Shown in pieces: positions 7,882-14,547 of a stretch of DNA of 25,013 bases. A program made the position numbers and the translations under genes. Numbering within the stretch: position 1 is the stretch's first letter; each line of letters opens with the position of its first letter. Under the pieces are notes generated by a model. It was not told the DNA's origin. It did no database searches and worked only from the letters and a program-made list of their open reading frames with translations. The DNA is from SIG644 sp045613985 (GTDB lineage: Bacteria; Bacillota; Clostridia; Oscillospirales; CAG-272): contig JAZLCA010000005.1 in the NCBI GenBank assembly GCA_045613985.1, positions 1 through 25,013 of the forward strand. Reading direction: 5' to 3'.

Positions 7882-8570
7882 GCTTTTTTTGCCTCCCTAT
7901 TCCATTTGATGAACATGATAATCGCATTCACAAGGTAGATGCTCCACATGGCCAACGTCGCAATGCTTTCGCCGCCTTGGGCAAAATTGATCGCCCACAT
8001 AATCACCGTAACAACGTCTACAACAATCCACAAAATCCATTGCTCGGTCAATCGCCAAACGGACAAAATCTGAGCGGCTACGGAAACGACGGTACTCATG
8101 CTGTCCGTATAGGGAAGATTGCCTCCCAACACCTTCAAAACATAACCGTAACCGAAAATGGCGGCCGCGGTCAAGCCATAAATAATGATTCCCTTTTTGA
8201 TCGGCAGACGGCTCTTAGCCACTTCTCCTGTCGTCTCGTTGATATGCTTGTTCCACATATAAAAGCCAACAAAGCTCATGGGAAAATAATAGATAAGATT
8301 CAGCATGACTTCGCCATAATACTTTGCTTCAAAGGAAATGAAAGCGTAACACAGCACGTTGACCACACCGAAGATAAAGGAAGAGCGCTTGCCCTGCCCC
8401 GTCAATATAACGCACCATACACCGGTCAGTGCAGATACGATGCCCACGGGCGTATCCTTCCAATACAAGGACAACCCGAGGATCACTGCAGTCGCAAGAG
8501 ACAGCCAAAAAACGGATGCCGGCGTCCAGCCCTTGAGTTCTTGCTTGATAAATCTCTTAATTACCGTCAT
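7878..8570 (-). CDS. pnuC: PnuC nicotinamide riboside transporter
   Basis: A 230-residue integral membrane protein with about seven hydrophobic segments. Typical PnuC features are the N-terminal amphipathic start followed by FWLSLATAVILGLSLYW, the aromatic NLIYYFPMSFVGFYMWNKH segment, and the C-terminal LTEQWILWIVVDVVTVIMW block. PnuC carries out facilitated diffusion of nicotinamide riboside, trapped inside by phosphorylation. The next gene, nadR, encodes that kinase, which supports this substrate over thiamine or riboflavin (PnuT, PnuX). It overlaps nrtR by four bases (ATGA) and nadR by four bases. Confidence 0.93.
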   Translation of the reverse strand: MTVIKRFIKQELKGWTPASVFWLSLATAVILGLSLYWKDTPVGIVSALTGVWCVILTGQGKRSSFIFGVVNVLCYAFISFEAKYYGEVMLNLIYYFPMSFVGFYMWNKHINETTGEVAKSRLPIKKGIIIYGLTAAAIFGYGYVLKVLGGNLPYTDSMSTVVSVAAQILSVWRLTEQWILWIVVDVVTVIMWAINFAQGGESIATLAMWSIYLVNAIIMFIKWNREAKKA

Positions 8571-9412
8571 ATCTCTCCTCCATTTCTCCGAAACAAGCGA
8601 GCCGGCCGATGTCCAGCGCCTTCGGTGAAGCTGTCCGTCTCCAGGACCAAGTGCGCCGTTTTGCGGCGGAAATTGGCGGTCAGCAGCGGCGCGCCGCCGA
8701 TAATTTCGTACACTCTTTGAAGTGCGGTCAAGGTGAATGTCTCAGGAAGGAAGGCAAATGCGATCTCTCCCTCCTCCAGCCGCTCGCGCAAAACCGAAAG
8801 GGCCGTCGCGATGATTTTCGCGTGGTCGAAAGCCAAGCCATCATTCGAAATTTCCTCAAACAAGGTGTATCCAAAGGGCGTTTTTACGCTTGCCAGTTCT
8901 GCGGATAATTGATACTCGTCGCTCGTCAAACGGATGCAAAGACGGTCTCCTCGGCATTCATAGTCCAACGTGAACCACGCGGCGTTGATGGCGTCGGTAC
9001 CACTCGTCACTACCGTTTTTTCATTGACGATCGAGAGAAATGCGGCAGACAGGATTCTTCCCCGCGGATCTCGGTCAGGCTCGCTGAACATCCCGATGGG
9101 AAAAAGCACGGGCAGTTCCAAATTGGTCTCCTCCTTGATCTCACGAACCGCGCACGCTTCGATGGTCTCGGTCGGACGAAGAAATCCGCCCGGCAACGCC
9201 CACCCGTTCTTGTAAGGATGCTCGCCGCGTTTGATGAGCAACAGGTGAAGCCTCACCTGCGAATCCTTGCGGTGATTGTCACTTTCCTCCTCAAACATGG
9301 AAAACACCACAACGTCCGACGCCACGGAAGGTCGTTCAAACGCGGTGATATCGTAAGCGGATAAAAACTTTTCTTCATCCGTACGTTGAATGTTGTTTTC
9401 CGTCATGCTCAT
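8567..9412 (-). CDS. nrtR: NrtR, Nudix-domain transcriptional regulator of NAD metabolism
   Basis: 281 residues: an N-terminal ADP-ribose-pyrophosphatase-like Nudix domain (about 30-165) and a C-terminal winged helix-turn-helix (about 200-270, with FTLTALQRVYEIIGG and TANFRRK, characteristic of NrtR). NrtR is a repressor released by ADP-ribose or related NAD metabolites in characterised bacteria. Here the Nudix box G76-x5-E82-x7-R90-E91-I-K-E94-E95 is intact except that the final Gly is Asn97; the catalytic glutamates remain, so hydrolase activity is possible. It is the first gene of the NAD operon, after a consensus promoter, which suggests autoregulation of the whole operon. Confidence 0.93.
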   Translation of the reverse strand: MSMTENNIQRTDEEKFLSAYDITAFERPSVASDVVVFSMFEEESDNHRKDSQVRLHLLLIKRGEHPYKNGWALPGGFLRPTETIEACAVREIKEETNLELPVLFPIGMFSEPDRDPRGRILSAAFLSIVNEKTVVTSGTDAINAAWFTLDYECRGDRLCIRLTSDEYQLSAELASVKTPFGYTLFEEISNDGLAFDHAKIIATALSVLRERLEEGEIAFAFLPETFTLTALQRVYEIIGGAPLLTANFRRKTAHLVLETDSFTEGAGHRPARLFRRNGGEI

Positions 9413-9438
9413 ACACCCCTTTCTCTTATTTTCATTCT

Positions 9439-9461
9439 GATTATATCACAAAGTTATTATC
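9439..9461. promoter_or_regulatory. Candidate NrtR operator (imperfect palindrome)
   Basis: A 23-base imperfect dyad with outer arms GATAATA and TATAATC; 7 of 11 half-site positions are symmetric by eye. It covers the spacer and the -10 box of the nrtR promoter, where a repressor would block RNA polymerase. AT-rich promoter DNA makes chance symmetry likely, so this is only a candidate. Confidence 0.3.
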
Positions 9462-9468
9462 TTGTCAA
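9440..9468 (-). promoter_or_regulatory. Sigma-A promoter of the NAD operon
   Basis: Perfect consensus on the minus strand: TTGACA (9463-9468), 17-base spacer, TATAAT (9440-9445), 27 bases upstream of the nrtR start. A fully consensus promoter would be strong, which fits an operon held in check by a repressor. Confidence 0.88.
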
Positions 9469-9505
9469 TGGGTTTTTAAATTTTTTTCGTCTTTGAAAAT
9501 ACGCC

Positions 9506-9542
9506 AAAAAGAGAGCCGCCACGCAGGGCCGCTCTCTTTTTT
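9506..9542 (-). terminator. Rho-independent terminator of the beta-lactamase-like gene
   Basis: An 11-bp stem AAAAAGAGAGC (9506-9516) / GCTCTCTTTTT (9531-9541) ends in a T run on either strand. On the minus strand it lies about 80 bases after the stop of the serine hydrolase gene. It may also insulate the NAD promoter. Confidence 0.8.
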
Positions 9543-9579
9543 GTGTTATACAGCGTTGATCGATATGCTGCATCGCTTT

Positions 9580-9599
9580 GAAAACCAATGGTGGTTTTC
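9580..9599. repeat. Small perfect hairpin in the 3' region of the serine hydrolase gene
   Basis: GAAAACCA and TGGTTTTC form an 8-bp perfect stem with a 4-base loop. There is no T run, so it is not itself a terminator. It sits next to ATCGCTTTGAAAA, which resembles the repeated TATCGCTTCGCGAAAA found at 10585 and 11673. Confidence 0.4.
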
Positions 9600-9623
9600 G
9601 CACCGTCATCGCAATGCTGAATT

Positions 9624-10409
9624 TTACTCTTCCACCTTGTTCGCTTGATAGAGATCGTACGCCGCGCGGCGCATCAGGTCTTCCCAGAGGTAGACGTCGG
9701 TCTTGTGTCCCGTAAAGCAGATGACGAAGGGGCGATCGGCGTAAACGATACCAATGTCATTGCTCAAATTGCTGTCCTCTCCGGTCTTGTGGGCAATGAC
9801 AACGTCATACCCAAGTTTACCGCCCAGCTTGTGTCCGATCTGTTGCTCCGACAGCACCTCGATGGCATAATCGCTGGTCTCTTTGTCAATAAACTCGCCG
9901 CGATACAGCTTCTCCAAAAGAAGGCCAAGCTCCTTGGGGCTGATGGAGTTATATATCCCCTTGGCAGTGGAGGCGGCATCGAACAAAAGGCGGCGGATTC
10001 TGGTCAGCTCCAAGCCCATGTCGGAAAAGCCTTTTTCAAGGGCAGGAATGCCGCAATGGCGGATCATACGGTTGGTGGCCGTGTTATCGCTGATACAGAT
10101 CATCAAGCGGCACAGGGTGCGAATGTCGGTCTCCACGCTGCCCGTAAACATATTCAACGCGCCGCAACTGGGCACCTTGTCACTCTCCTCGGTCACGATG
10201 CGGTCGTCGAGCGACATATTTCCTTTGTGGCACTCGGCCAAAATATGAAGGAACAGCGGGAACTTGATGATGCTTGCCGCTCCGTAAATTTCTTCTTCTC
10301 TGATACCAAACTCCGTCCCCGTCACAAGATTTTTATAGTAAAATCCGAGGTGGCCGGGCAACTCTTCCATCTCGCGGCGGATATTTTCAAGTACGGATAA
10401 TTCATTCAT
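9624..10409 (-). CDS. Class A beta-lactamase-like serine hydrolase without signal peptide
   Basis: 261 residues with the penicillin-recognising triad of motifs: SxxK as S46-I-I-K49, SDN at 107-109 and KTG at 208-210, in class A order and spacing. The omega-loop region (about 138-150, RRLLFDAASTAKG) lacks the ExxxN that supplies the general base Glu166 in class A enzymes. The protein starts MNELSVLENIRREMEEL, with no signal peptide or lipobox, so it is predicted cytoplasmic, where beta-lactams in a Gram-positive would not be met. AAGGAG precedes the ATG. A true resistance function is doubtful; an esterase, amidase or peptidase role is equally possible. It is a single gene with its own promoter and terminator. 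Confidence 0.85.
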   Translation of the reverse strand: MNELSVLENIRREMEELPGHLGFYYKNLVTGTEFGIREEEIYGAASIIKFPLFLHILAECHKGNMSLDDRIVTEESDKVPSCGALNMFTGSVETDIRTLCRLMICISDNTATNRMIRHCGIPALEKGFSDMGLELTRIRRLLFDAASTAKGIYNSISPKELGLLLEKLYRGEFIDKETSDYAIEVLSEQQIGHKLGGKLGYDVVIAHKTGEDSNLSNDIGIVYADRPFVICFTGHKTDVYLWEDLMRRAAYDLYQANKVEE

Positions 10410-10442
10410 GTGTGAGGACTCCTTACTGTTTGTGATAGGATT

Positions 10443-10471
10443 ATTATACCACGGTAGAAAGATACTGTCAA
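10443..10471 (-). promoter_or_regulatory. Sigma-A promoter of the serine hydrolase gene
   Basis: TTGACA (10466-10471), 17-base spacer and TATAAT (10443-10448) on the minus strand, 33 bases before the ATG. Both boxes match consensus fully. Confidence 0.85.
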
Positions 10472-10507
10472 GTTGAGATGAGGAAACGTGCGTCTTGCCT
10501 ATAGATA

Positions 10508-10537
10508 AAAGAAACAGCAGTCTGTTGGACTGCCTTT
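10508..10537 (-). terminator. Probable weak terminator after the phosphodiesterase gene
   Basis: A 6-bp stem GCAGTC (10517-10522) / GACTGC (10528-10533) with a 5-base loop is followed on the minus strand by TGTTTCTTTT. It is shorter than the other terminators here, about 80 bases past the stop codon. Confidence 0.45.
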
Positions 10538-10584
10538 TCTCTTTGTGTTATTCTGTCAAAACAGATACCCTCAGTTATTGGGTG

Positions 10585-10600
10585 TATCGCTTCGCGAAAA
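10585..10600. repeat. 16-base repeat TATCGCTTCGCGAAAA, copy 1
   Basis: Identical to bases 11673-11688 and itself partly palindromic (TTCGCGAA core). It lies in the 3' untranslated region of the phosphodiesterase gene. Confidence 0.6.
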
Positions 10601-10613
10601 ACACTTTACAAAA

Positions 10614-11381
10614 TCAGTATAGTTTTATTTTCTTTAGATAATTTTCCTCTATTGTCTTAAAATCCGAGGTGTGTAAAAATTCGCACATATCCGGCTTACA
10701 GCGAATAGAGTCCTCGAAATTGTTTGGATCCAGGCTGATAAGCGCGAGAAGACATCCGTAATCTCGAATCGCATTTATATTCTCATCGCTTGTGTCCTTT
10801 GTATAGCAAAAGCATCTCTTTCCGCGTTCAGAGAAATCCCGGACCGTTTGCGCAAAAGCTACTCCCTTATCAATAAAGCGCGCATCGGGATCGATCGCCA
10901 TGATCGTATCGATTCCCCTCATTCCCGCGCCGTTGAGTGCGTAGACGACCTTCCCCTGCATCCCGCATTTCAATACCATTCTTGCTACGGGCTCGGCTCC
11001 CTCGTATCGGTTCTTCAAATCGATATTGACAAGCAATCCCGTATGATAAGCCAGATGTAAGACCTGCTCTAACGTGGGAACGCGCTGTACTCCCCACACC
11101 GCATCCTTTGATAAGATGACCGAGCAAATCGTTTCTGCGGGAGTTTCGGCAACAACGTAGGTCACCTCTTCACCGTTTTCGTTAAAGCCGGTAACCGTTG
11201 GGTCGTGATTGACGATCAGCACGCCGTCGCTCGTAAATCGTGCATCCGTCTCTATCATATCCGCGCCGTGTTGGTAGGCGTTATAATATGCCGCAAGGCT
11301 GTTTTCTTTCAACGTACCGTCAACGAACCCTCTGTGAGCAGAGGTTATCCAGTTTTTTTTGATATTCATTTGCAGTCGCAC
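10614..11381 (-). CDS. Glycerophosphodiester phosphodiesterase family protein
   Basis: 255 residues with the GDPD TIM-barrel signature: SAHRG (H16, R17), ENSLAAYYNAYQHGAD, IETDARFTSDG (E44, D46), VNHD (H59, D60) and a C-terminal KPD segment. The family hydrolyses glycerophosphodiesters to an alcohol and glycerol 3-phosphate using a divalent metal. No signal peptide is visible, so it is probably intracellular. The first in-frame codon is GTG at 11381, only two bases after AAAGG; ATG at 11369 (MNIKKN) is 11-14 bases from that site. The true start is uncertain between the two. The substrate cannot be told from the sequence. Confidence 0.88.
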   Translation of the reverse strand: MRLQMNIKKNWITSAHRGFVDGTLKENSLAAYYNAYQHGADMIETDARFTSDGVLIVNHDPTVTGFNENGEEVTYVVAETPAETICSVILSKDAVWGVQRVPTLEQVLHLAYHTGLLVNIDLKNRYEGAEPVARMVLKCGMQGKVVYALNGAGMRGIDTIMAIDPDARFIDKGVAFAQTVRDFSERGKRCFCYTKDTSDENINAIRDYGCLLALISLDPNNFEDSIRCKPDMCEFLHTSDFKTIEENYLKKIKLY

Positions 11382-11403
11382 CGCCTTTCACTCTGATAAG
11401 ATA

Positions 11404-11432
11404 ATTATACCATAAAACCGATCGTTTTTCAA
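11404..11432 (-). promoter_or_regulatory. Sigma-A promoter of the phosphodiesterase gene
   Basis: TTGAAA (11427-11432), 17-base spacer, TATAAT (11404-11409) on the minus strand, just ahead of the start region. Confidence 0.82.
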
Positions 11433-11764
11433 CCCGATAGGATAGAAAATGCCTTTGATTGCGGCCAATAGCCACAATAAATGCCTCTTTACTACTCACT
11501 GTTAGTTATTACCTCCCAATCCTCTAGGTTTTTAGTAAAGAGTGACGAAATAATCTCCAAGAACAAGTCCTTGAGGATCGGGTTGCAGTGGGATTTTTCA
11601 TTGCCCTCCCCAGTCGCATAGTCGTTGCGCGTCGGTCGCCGGCTCCCTCCTTCAACTCCTTGCTTTGTGGGGTATCGCTTCGCGAAAACGCTCCGCCGGA
11701 GCCTTTTCGCTCGCTCACCCACGGCCTCCTCCGTCGGCCGTGATGGGCAAATCGCACCCATAGC
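11433..11764. repeat. Gene-free structured spacer, possible repeat element
   Basis: I see no convincing gene in this roughly 330-base stretch. Bases 11433-11590 show nothing recognisable. Bases 11590-11764 are GC-rich and contain a chain of short inverted repeats: CTCCG/CGGAG near 11690, ACGGCC/GGCCGT near 11723-11743, TGGG/CCCA near 11743-11760, and the 16-base repeat at 11673-11688 that also occurs at 10585. Open frames here have no ribosome binding site and run into the tRNA terminator. A repeated intergenic element or a structured RNA is possible. Confidence 0.4.
11673..11688. repeat. 16-base repeat TATCGCTTCGCGAAAA, copy 2
   Basis: Identical to 10585-10600; here it is embedded in the GC-rich chain of hairpins downstream of the tRNA terminator. 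Confidence 0.6.
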
Positions 11765-11801
11765 AAAAAACAAAGGACACCACTTGGTGTCCTTTGTTTT
11801 T
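11765..11801 (-). terminator. Terminator of the tRNA-Leu/tRNA-fMet transcript
   Basis: A near-perfect dyad centred on GGACACCA-CT-TGGTGTCC is extended by ACAAA/TTTGT and followed by six T on the minus strand, immediately behind the tRNA-fMet CCA end. Confidence 0.9.
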
Positions 11802-11879
<78 letters not shown>

Positions 11880-11910
11880 ATATGAAATTTTGCGGTCCCG
11901 AAACCCACGG

Positions 11911-11999
11911 TGGTGCCGGCGACCGGGATCGAACCGGTACGATACTCTCGTATCACGGGATTTTAAGTCCCGGGCGTCTGCCTGTTCCGCCACGCCGGC
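11911..11999 (-). tRNA. tRNA-Leu (TAA)
   Basis: 89 bases on the minus strand with CCA encoded. Acceptor GCCGGCG/CGCCGGC is perfectly paired. The anticodon stem-loop is CGGGA-CTTAAAA-TCCCG, giving anticodon TAA. A long class II variable arm (GATAC-GAGA-GTATC) and T arm ACCGG-TTCGATC-CCGGT are intact. It reads UUA/UUG leucine codons. It is transcribed together with tRNA-fMet, 31 bases downstream. Confidence 0.96.
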
Positions 12000-12065
12000 A
12001 AAGCTTCCCGTGGAATCCATCCGATGTACGTGTCTTTCGACGAGCTCTCATCGGTTCGCTTGGTT

Positions 12066-12094
12066 ATTATACCCTAAAATCAAGCGATTGTCAA
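12066..12094 (-). promoter_or_regulatory. Sigma-A promoter of the tRNA operon
   Basis: TTGACA (12089-12094), 17-base spacer, TATAAT (12066-12071), full consensus on the minus strand, about 66 bases upstream of the tRNA-Leu 5' end, as expected for a strong stable-RNA promoter. Confidence 0.88.
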
Positions 12095-12159
12095 CCCTTT
12101 TTGGCAAAAAAGAAAAATAATTTTTTTGACTCGTTTCTACATTCCTATGTAAAGAGAAC

Positions 12160-12197
12160 AAAAAATCTGCGCGCAACCGTAAAAGTCGCGCGCAGAT
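12160..12197 (-). terminator. Terminator of the thuA-DUF1538-PII operon
   Basis: A 10-bp perfect stem ATCTGCGCGC (12165-12174) / GCGCGCAGAT (12188-12197), followed on the minus strand by TTTTTTG, directly after the last PII-like stop codon. Confidence 0.88.
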
Positions 12198-12203
12198 GAA
12201 GGA

Positions 12204-12560
12204 TCATTCTTTGTTTTCGGCGGCTTGCTTATCTGCCACGGAAGGCAGATTTTCCGAAAGTCCCACGACACCATCAACGGGAAGAGAGAACGCAATCCCC
12301 TGCCCCGGCGTTTTAAGTCCGACTGCACGATACAATGCGTGCAAAATATCCTCCTTGATGCTGGTTGGAACCAAAATCAGCACCATTTCCTTTTCCGGTT
12401 GAACGGTGATGCCGAAAAACTTTTCCGCCTGCTGATTGGCCGTTCCGCGGGCATGGACGACGGTTCCGCCTCTTGCACCAAACTCCTTGGCGGCATCCAT
12501 GACAGCCTCGCTAAAACCTGCATTTACGATACATACGATACATTCATGTTGAAATTCCAC
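12204..12560 (-). CDS. PII-like signalling protein (second of a pair)
   Basis: 118 residues with a GlnB/PII-like ferredoxin fold: an early strand CIVCIVNAG, helix SEAVMDAAKEFGA, then GARGGTVVHARGT (about 28-40), the segment leading to the T-loop in PII proteins, and a final GQGIAFSLPVDGVVG block. Canonical PII C-terminal nucleotide-binding residues are not fully recognisable, so the ligand is unknown. The start is GTG at 12560, after GGGAG. A longer open frame upstream overlaps the preceding gene in another frame and is not the real start. The gene follows the first PII-like gene by five bases and probably acts with it and the DUF1538 transporter. Confidence 0.85.
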   Translation of the reverse strand: MEFQHECIVCIVNAGFSEAVMDAAKEFGARGGTVVHARGTANQQAEKFFGITVQPEKEMVLILVPTSIKEDILHALYRAVGLKTPGQGIAFSLPVDGVVGLSENLPSVADKQAAENKE

Positions 12561-12565
12561 GGCTG

Positions 12566-12997
12566 TTATTCTCCCTTTCCATTCATTGACATTCGATTGT
12601 TGCTCAAGAAGCGGTAAATAGCCACGCCGACAACACTCTTTAAGGGGATCGTATACGCAATTCCCTTGCCGCCACGTACCGTCCTGAATTTCTCCTCCAG
12701 CATTTGGAGTGCCTCTTTGGCGCAATCCTCTCGCACGACGCTGAGCAACACGGCGCGATCCGAATCGGTAAGGCCCAAAAGCTGCAGCATATCCGTGCTG
12801 GCCGTACCCTCGCCCGCCAAAATCATTTGAATATTGATATCAAAGGCTTGCAACAAATCCGCGTAAAGCTCACCCTTGTTACGGTTGACGATGGTCACCA
12901 GCAATTTGAGCTTTTGGGGCGCCTGTTGAGGCGCGGGGCGTTTACCGCTCAGGCGGACTTTATCCGGCGACGCGGGTTTGATCGTTTGATTTGCCAT
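12566..12997 (-). CDS. PII-like protein (first of a pair) with Pro/Lys-rich N-terminal tail
   Basis: 143 residues. After a flexible basic tail (MANQTIKPASPDKVRLSGKRPAPQQAPQ), a PII-like domain begins at about residue 29 (KLKLLVTIVNRNKGELYADLLQAFDI). It ends with RGGKGIAYTIPLKSVVG, which closely parallels GQGIAFSLPVDGVVG of the next protein. The middle (AGEGTASTDMLQLLGLTDSDRAVLLSVVRED) replaces a standard T-loop. The ribosome binding site AAGGAGG overlaps the stop of the DUF1538 gene. A regulatory partner of that transporter is likely, by analogy with GlnK-AmtB and SbtB-SbtA (inference). Confidence 0.8.
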   Translation of the reverse strand: MANQTIKPASPDKVRLSGKRPAPQQAPQKLKLLVTIVNRNKGELYADLLQAFDINIQMILAGEGTASTDMLQLLGLTDSDRAVLLSVVREDCAKEALQMLEEKFRTVRGGKGIAYTIPLKSVVGVAIYRFLSNNRMSMNGKGE

Positions 12998-13009
12998 ATT
13001 TGCGCCTCC

Positions 13010-14536
13010 TTACATAAAATCGATGATCTGCTCGTCTTCGGCATCCAGAATACGGCGCATGATAATGCGTTCGCGTACCCGACGGGCAACAATGGCACGG
13101 AAGCCAAGCAACTGAATGGTGATCAGCGGTGTCATGGCAACCATGGCAACCACGCCGAAGGCACAGCTCATAATACTATCCACCCCCTGCAATTGCGCGC
13201 AAATACCAATGGCAAAGGGGAGAATAAAGCTGGACGTCAAAGGACCGCTGGCAACGCCGCCCGAGTCAAATGCAATGGCGGAATAAATGCCGGGGACGAA
13301 AAAGGACAATCCGAGCGAAATGAAGTAGCCGGGGATCAGATAATACAGAATATTGAAATCGAGCACAATACGAAGCACAGAAAGACCAATGGAGATACCC
13401 ACGCCCAAAGACAGGGCAATCATCATGGATTTCTTGCTCACCGTACCGTCAGTGACCGTCTCGACCTGCTTGTTCAGGACGTGGACCGCCGGCTCGGCCA
13501 ATACTACCACAAGTCCCAAAAGGAAGGCAAAGCCAATCAACAAGGGAGAGGGCAATTCTGCCAGCATCGTACCCAGGCTATAACCGATGGGCATAAAGCC
13601 AACCGTCACGGCAGACAGGAAAATGATCAGACCCAAGAAGGTATACAGAATACCGACGGCGATCTGGTACAGCTTCTTTTTTGGCAAATGCAAAAAAGTG
13701 ATCTGCAGGATCATAAAGAAAACGACGATCAATCCAAGAGCGATGGCAACCTCTTCAACGACCGAAAGGATGGTCGGAAGCAGAGCCGCGCCCAGGTGGG
13801 ATTCCACCGAATAGTCGGGCAAGGTGTAGGACAGTTCGCCTCGTACCGATAAGCCAAGTGCCGTCACCGCCAGAATGGGACCAACCGAGCAGAGCGCAAC
13901 GAGACCGAAGCTGTTCTCACTGGAGTTGCGTCCACCTAGCGTAGCCGCAATACCGACGCCCAATGCCATAATAAAGGGGACGGTGATGGGGCCCGTAGTC
14001 ACGCCGCCCGAGTCAAAGGCCATGGGCAACAGCGCACCGTTGCCGTTGGCGATCAACAAAGCGGCCAGTGCAAACAGCAGCATATAAAAGAACATCAAAA
14101 GCGAGGAAAGGCTCTTGCCGAAGACGATCTTAAGGACGGCAAGCAAAAGGAATAAGCCAACGCCCACACCCACCGTAACGATCAGCAGCGTTCCATTCAT
14201 GACCTCGGACACCTGAGCCGCCAGAACGGACAGGTCGGGCTCTGCCACCGTAATCAGAACGCCCATTGCAAAGCAGACCGACAAAAGCAGCCACAGCTTG
14301 CGGGATTTGGCCAAGCCCGCACCGACGTGATCGCCCATAGGCGTCATAGCCAGATCGGCACCGAGATTGAACAATCCAATGCCCAAAATCAAAAACAAGG
14401 CAGACACAAGGAAAATGATCAGTTCCCGGTTGGATAGACGGATCAAAGGTGTCATATGTAAGATGACCACAATCATCGTGACCGGCAAAACTGAAATCAA
14501 GGCTTCCTTACATTTCGATAGCAATACTTTCAGCAA
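13010..14536 (-). CDS. DUF1538 multi-pass membrane protein, putative transporter
   Basis: 508 residues, mostly hydrophobic, about 12-14 membrane segments. It is an internal duplication: FDSGGVTTGPITVPF (174-188) is repeated as FDSGGVASGPLTSSF (423-437), and AEPDLSVLAAQVSEV (98-112) as AEPAVHVLNKQVETV (348-362). The FDSGG motifs, one per half, look like substrate or ion sites in discontinuous helices. The start codon is TTG at 14536, with AAGGAG seven bases before it, 11 bases after the thuA stop. DUF1538 proteins have no established substrate that I know of; the PII-like partners suggest a regulated nutrient or ion transporter. Confidence 0.88.
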   Translation of the reverse strand: MLKVLLSKCKEALISVLPVTMIVVILHMTPLIRLSNRELIIFLVSALFLILGIGLFNLGADLAMTPMGDHVGAGLAKSRKLWLLLSVCFAMGVLITVAEPDLSVLAAQVSEVMNGTLLIVTVGVGVGLFLLLAVLKIVFGKSLSSLLMFFYMLLFALAALLIANGNGALLPMAFDSGGVTTGPITVPFIMALGVGIAATLGGRNSSENSFGLVALCSVGPILAVTALGLSVRGELSYTLPDYSVESHLGAALLPTILSVVEEVAIALGLIVVFFMILQITFLHLPKKKLYQIAVGILYTFLGLIIFLSAVTVGFMPIGYSLGTMLAELPSPLLIGFAFLLGLVVVLAEPAVHVLNKQVETVTDGTVSKKSMMIALSLGVGISIGLSVLRIVLDFNILYYLIPGYFISLGLSFFVPGIYSAIAFDSGGVASGPLTSSFILPFAIGICAQLQGVDSIMSCAFGVVAMVAMTPLITIQLLGFRAIVARRVRERIIMRRILDAEDEQIIDFM

Positions 14537-14547
14537 CTGTTTTCTCC

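Noticed and set aside
12561..12725. Upstream extension of the second PII-like gene
   Set aside because: The extension overlaps the first PII-like gene in another frame; GTG at 12560 has a proper GGGAG site and gives a normal PII-like N terminus.
12704..13852. 382-codon plus-strand frame opposite the PII-like and DUF1538 genes
   Set aside because: His/Gln/Asn-rich shadow of hydrophobic coding sequence; it spans two genes on the other strand.
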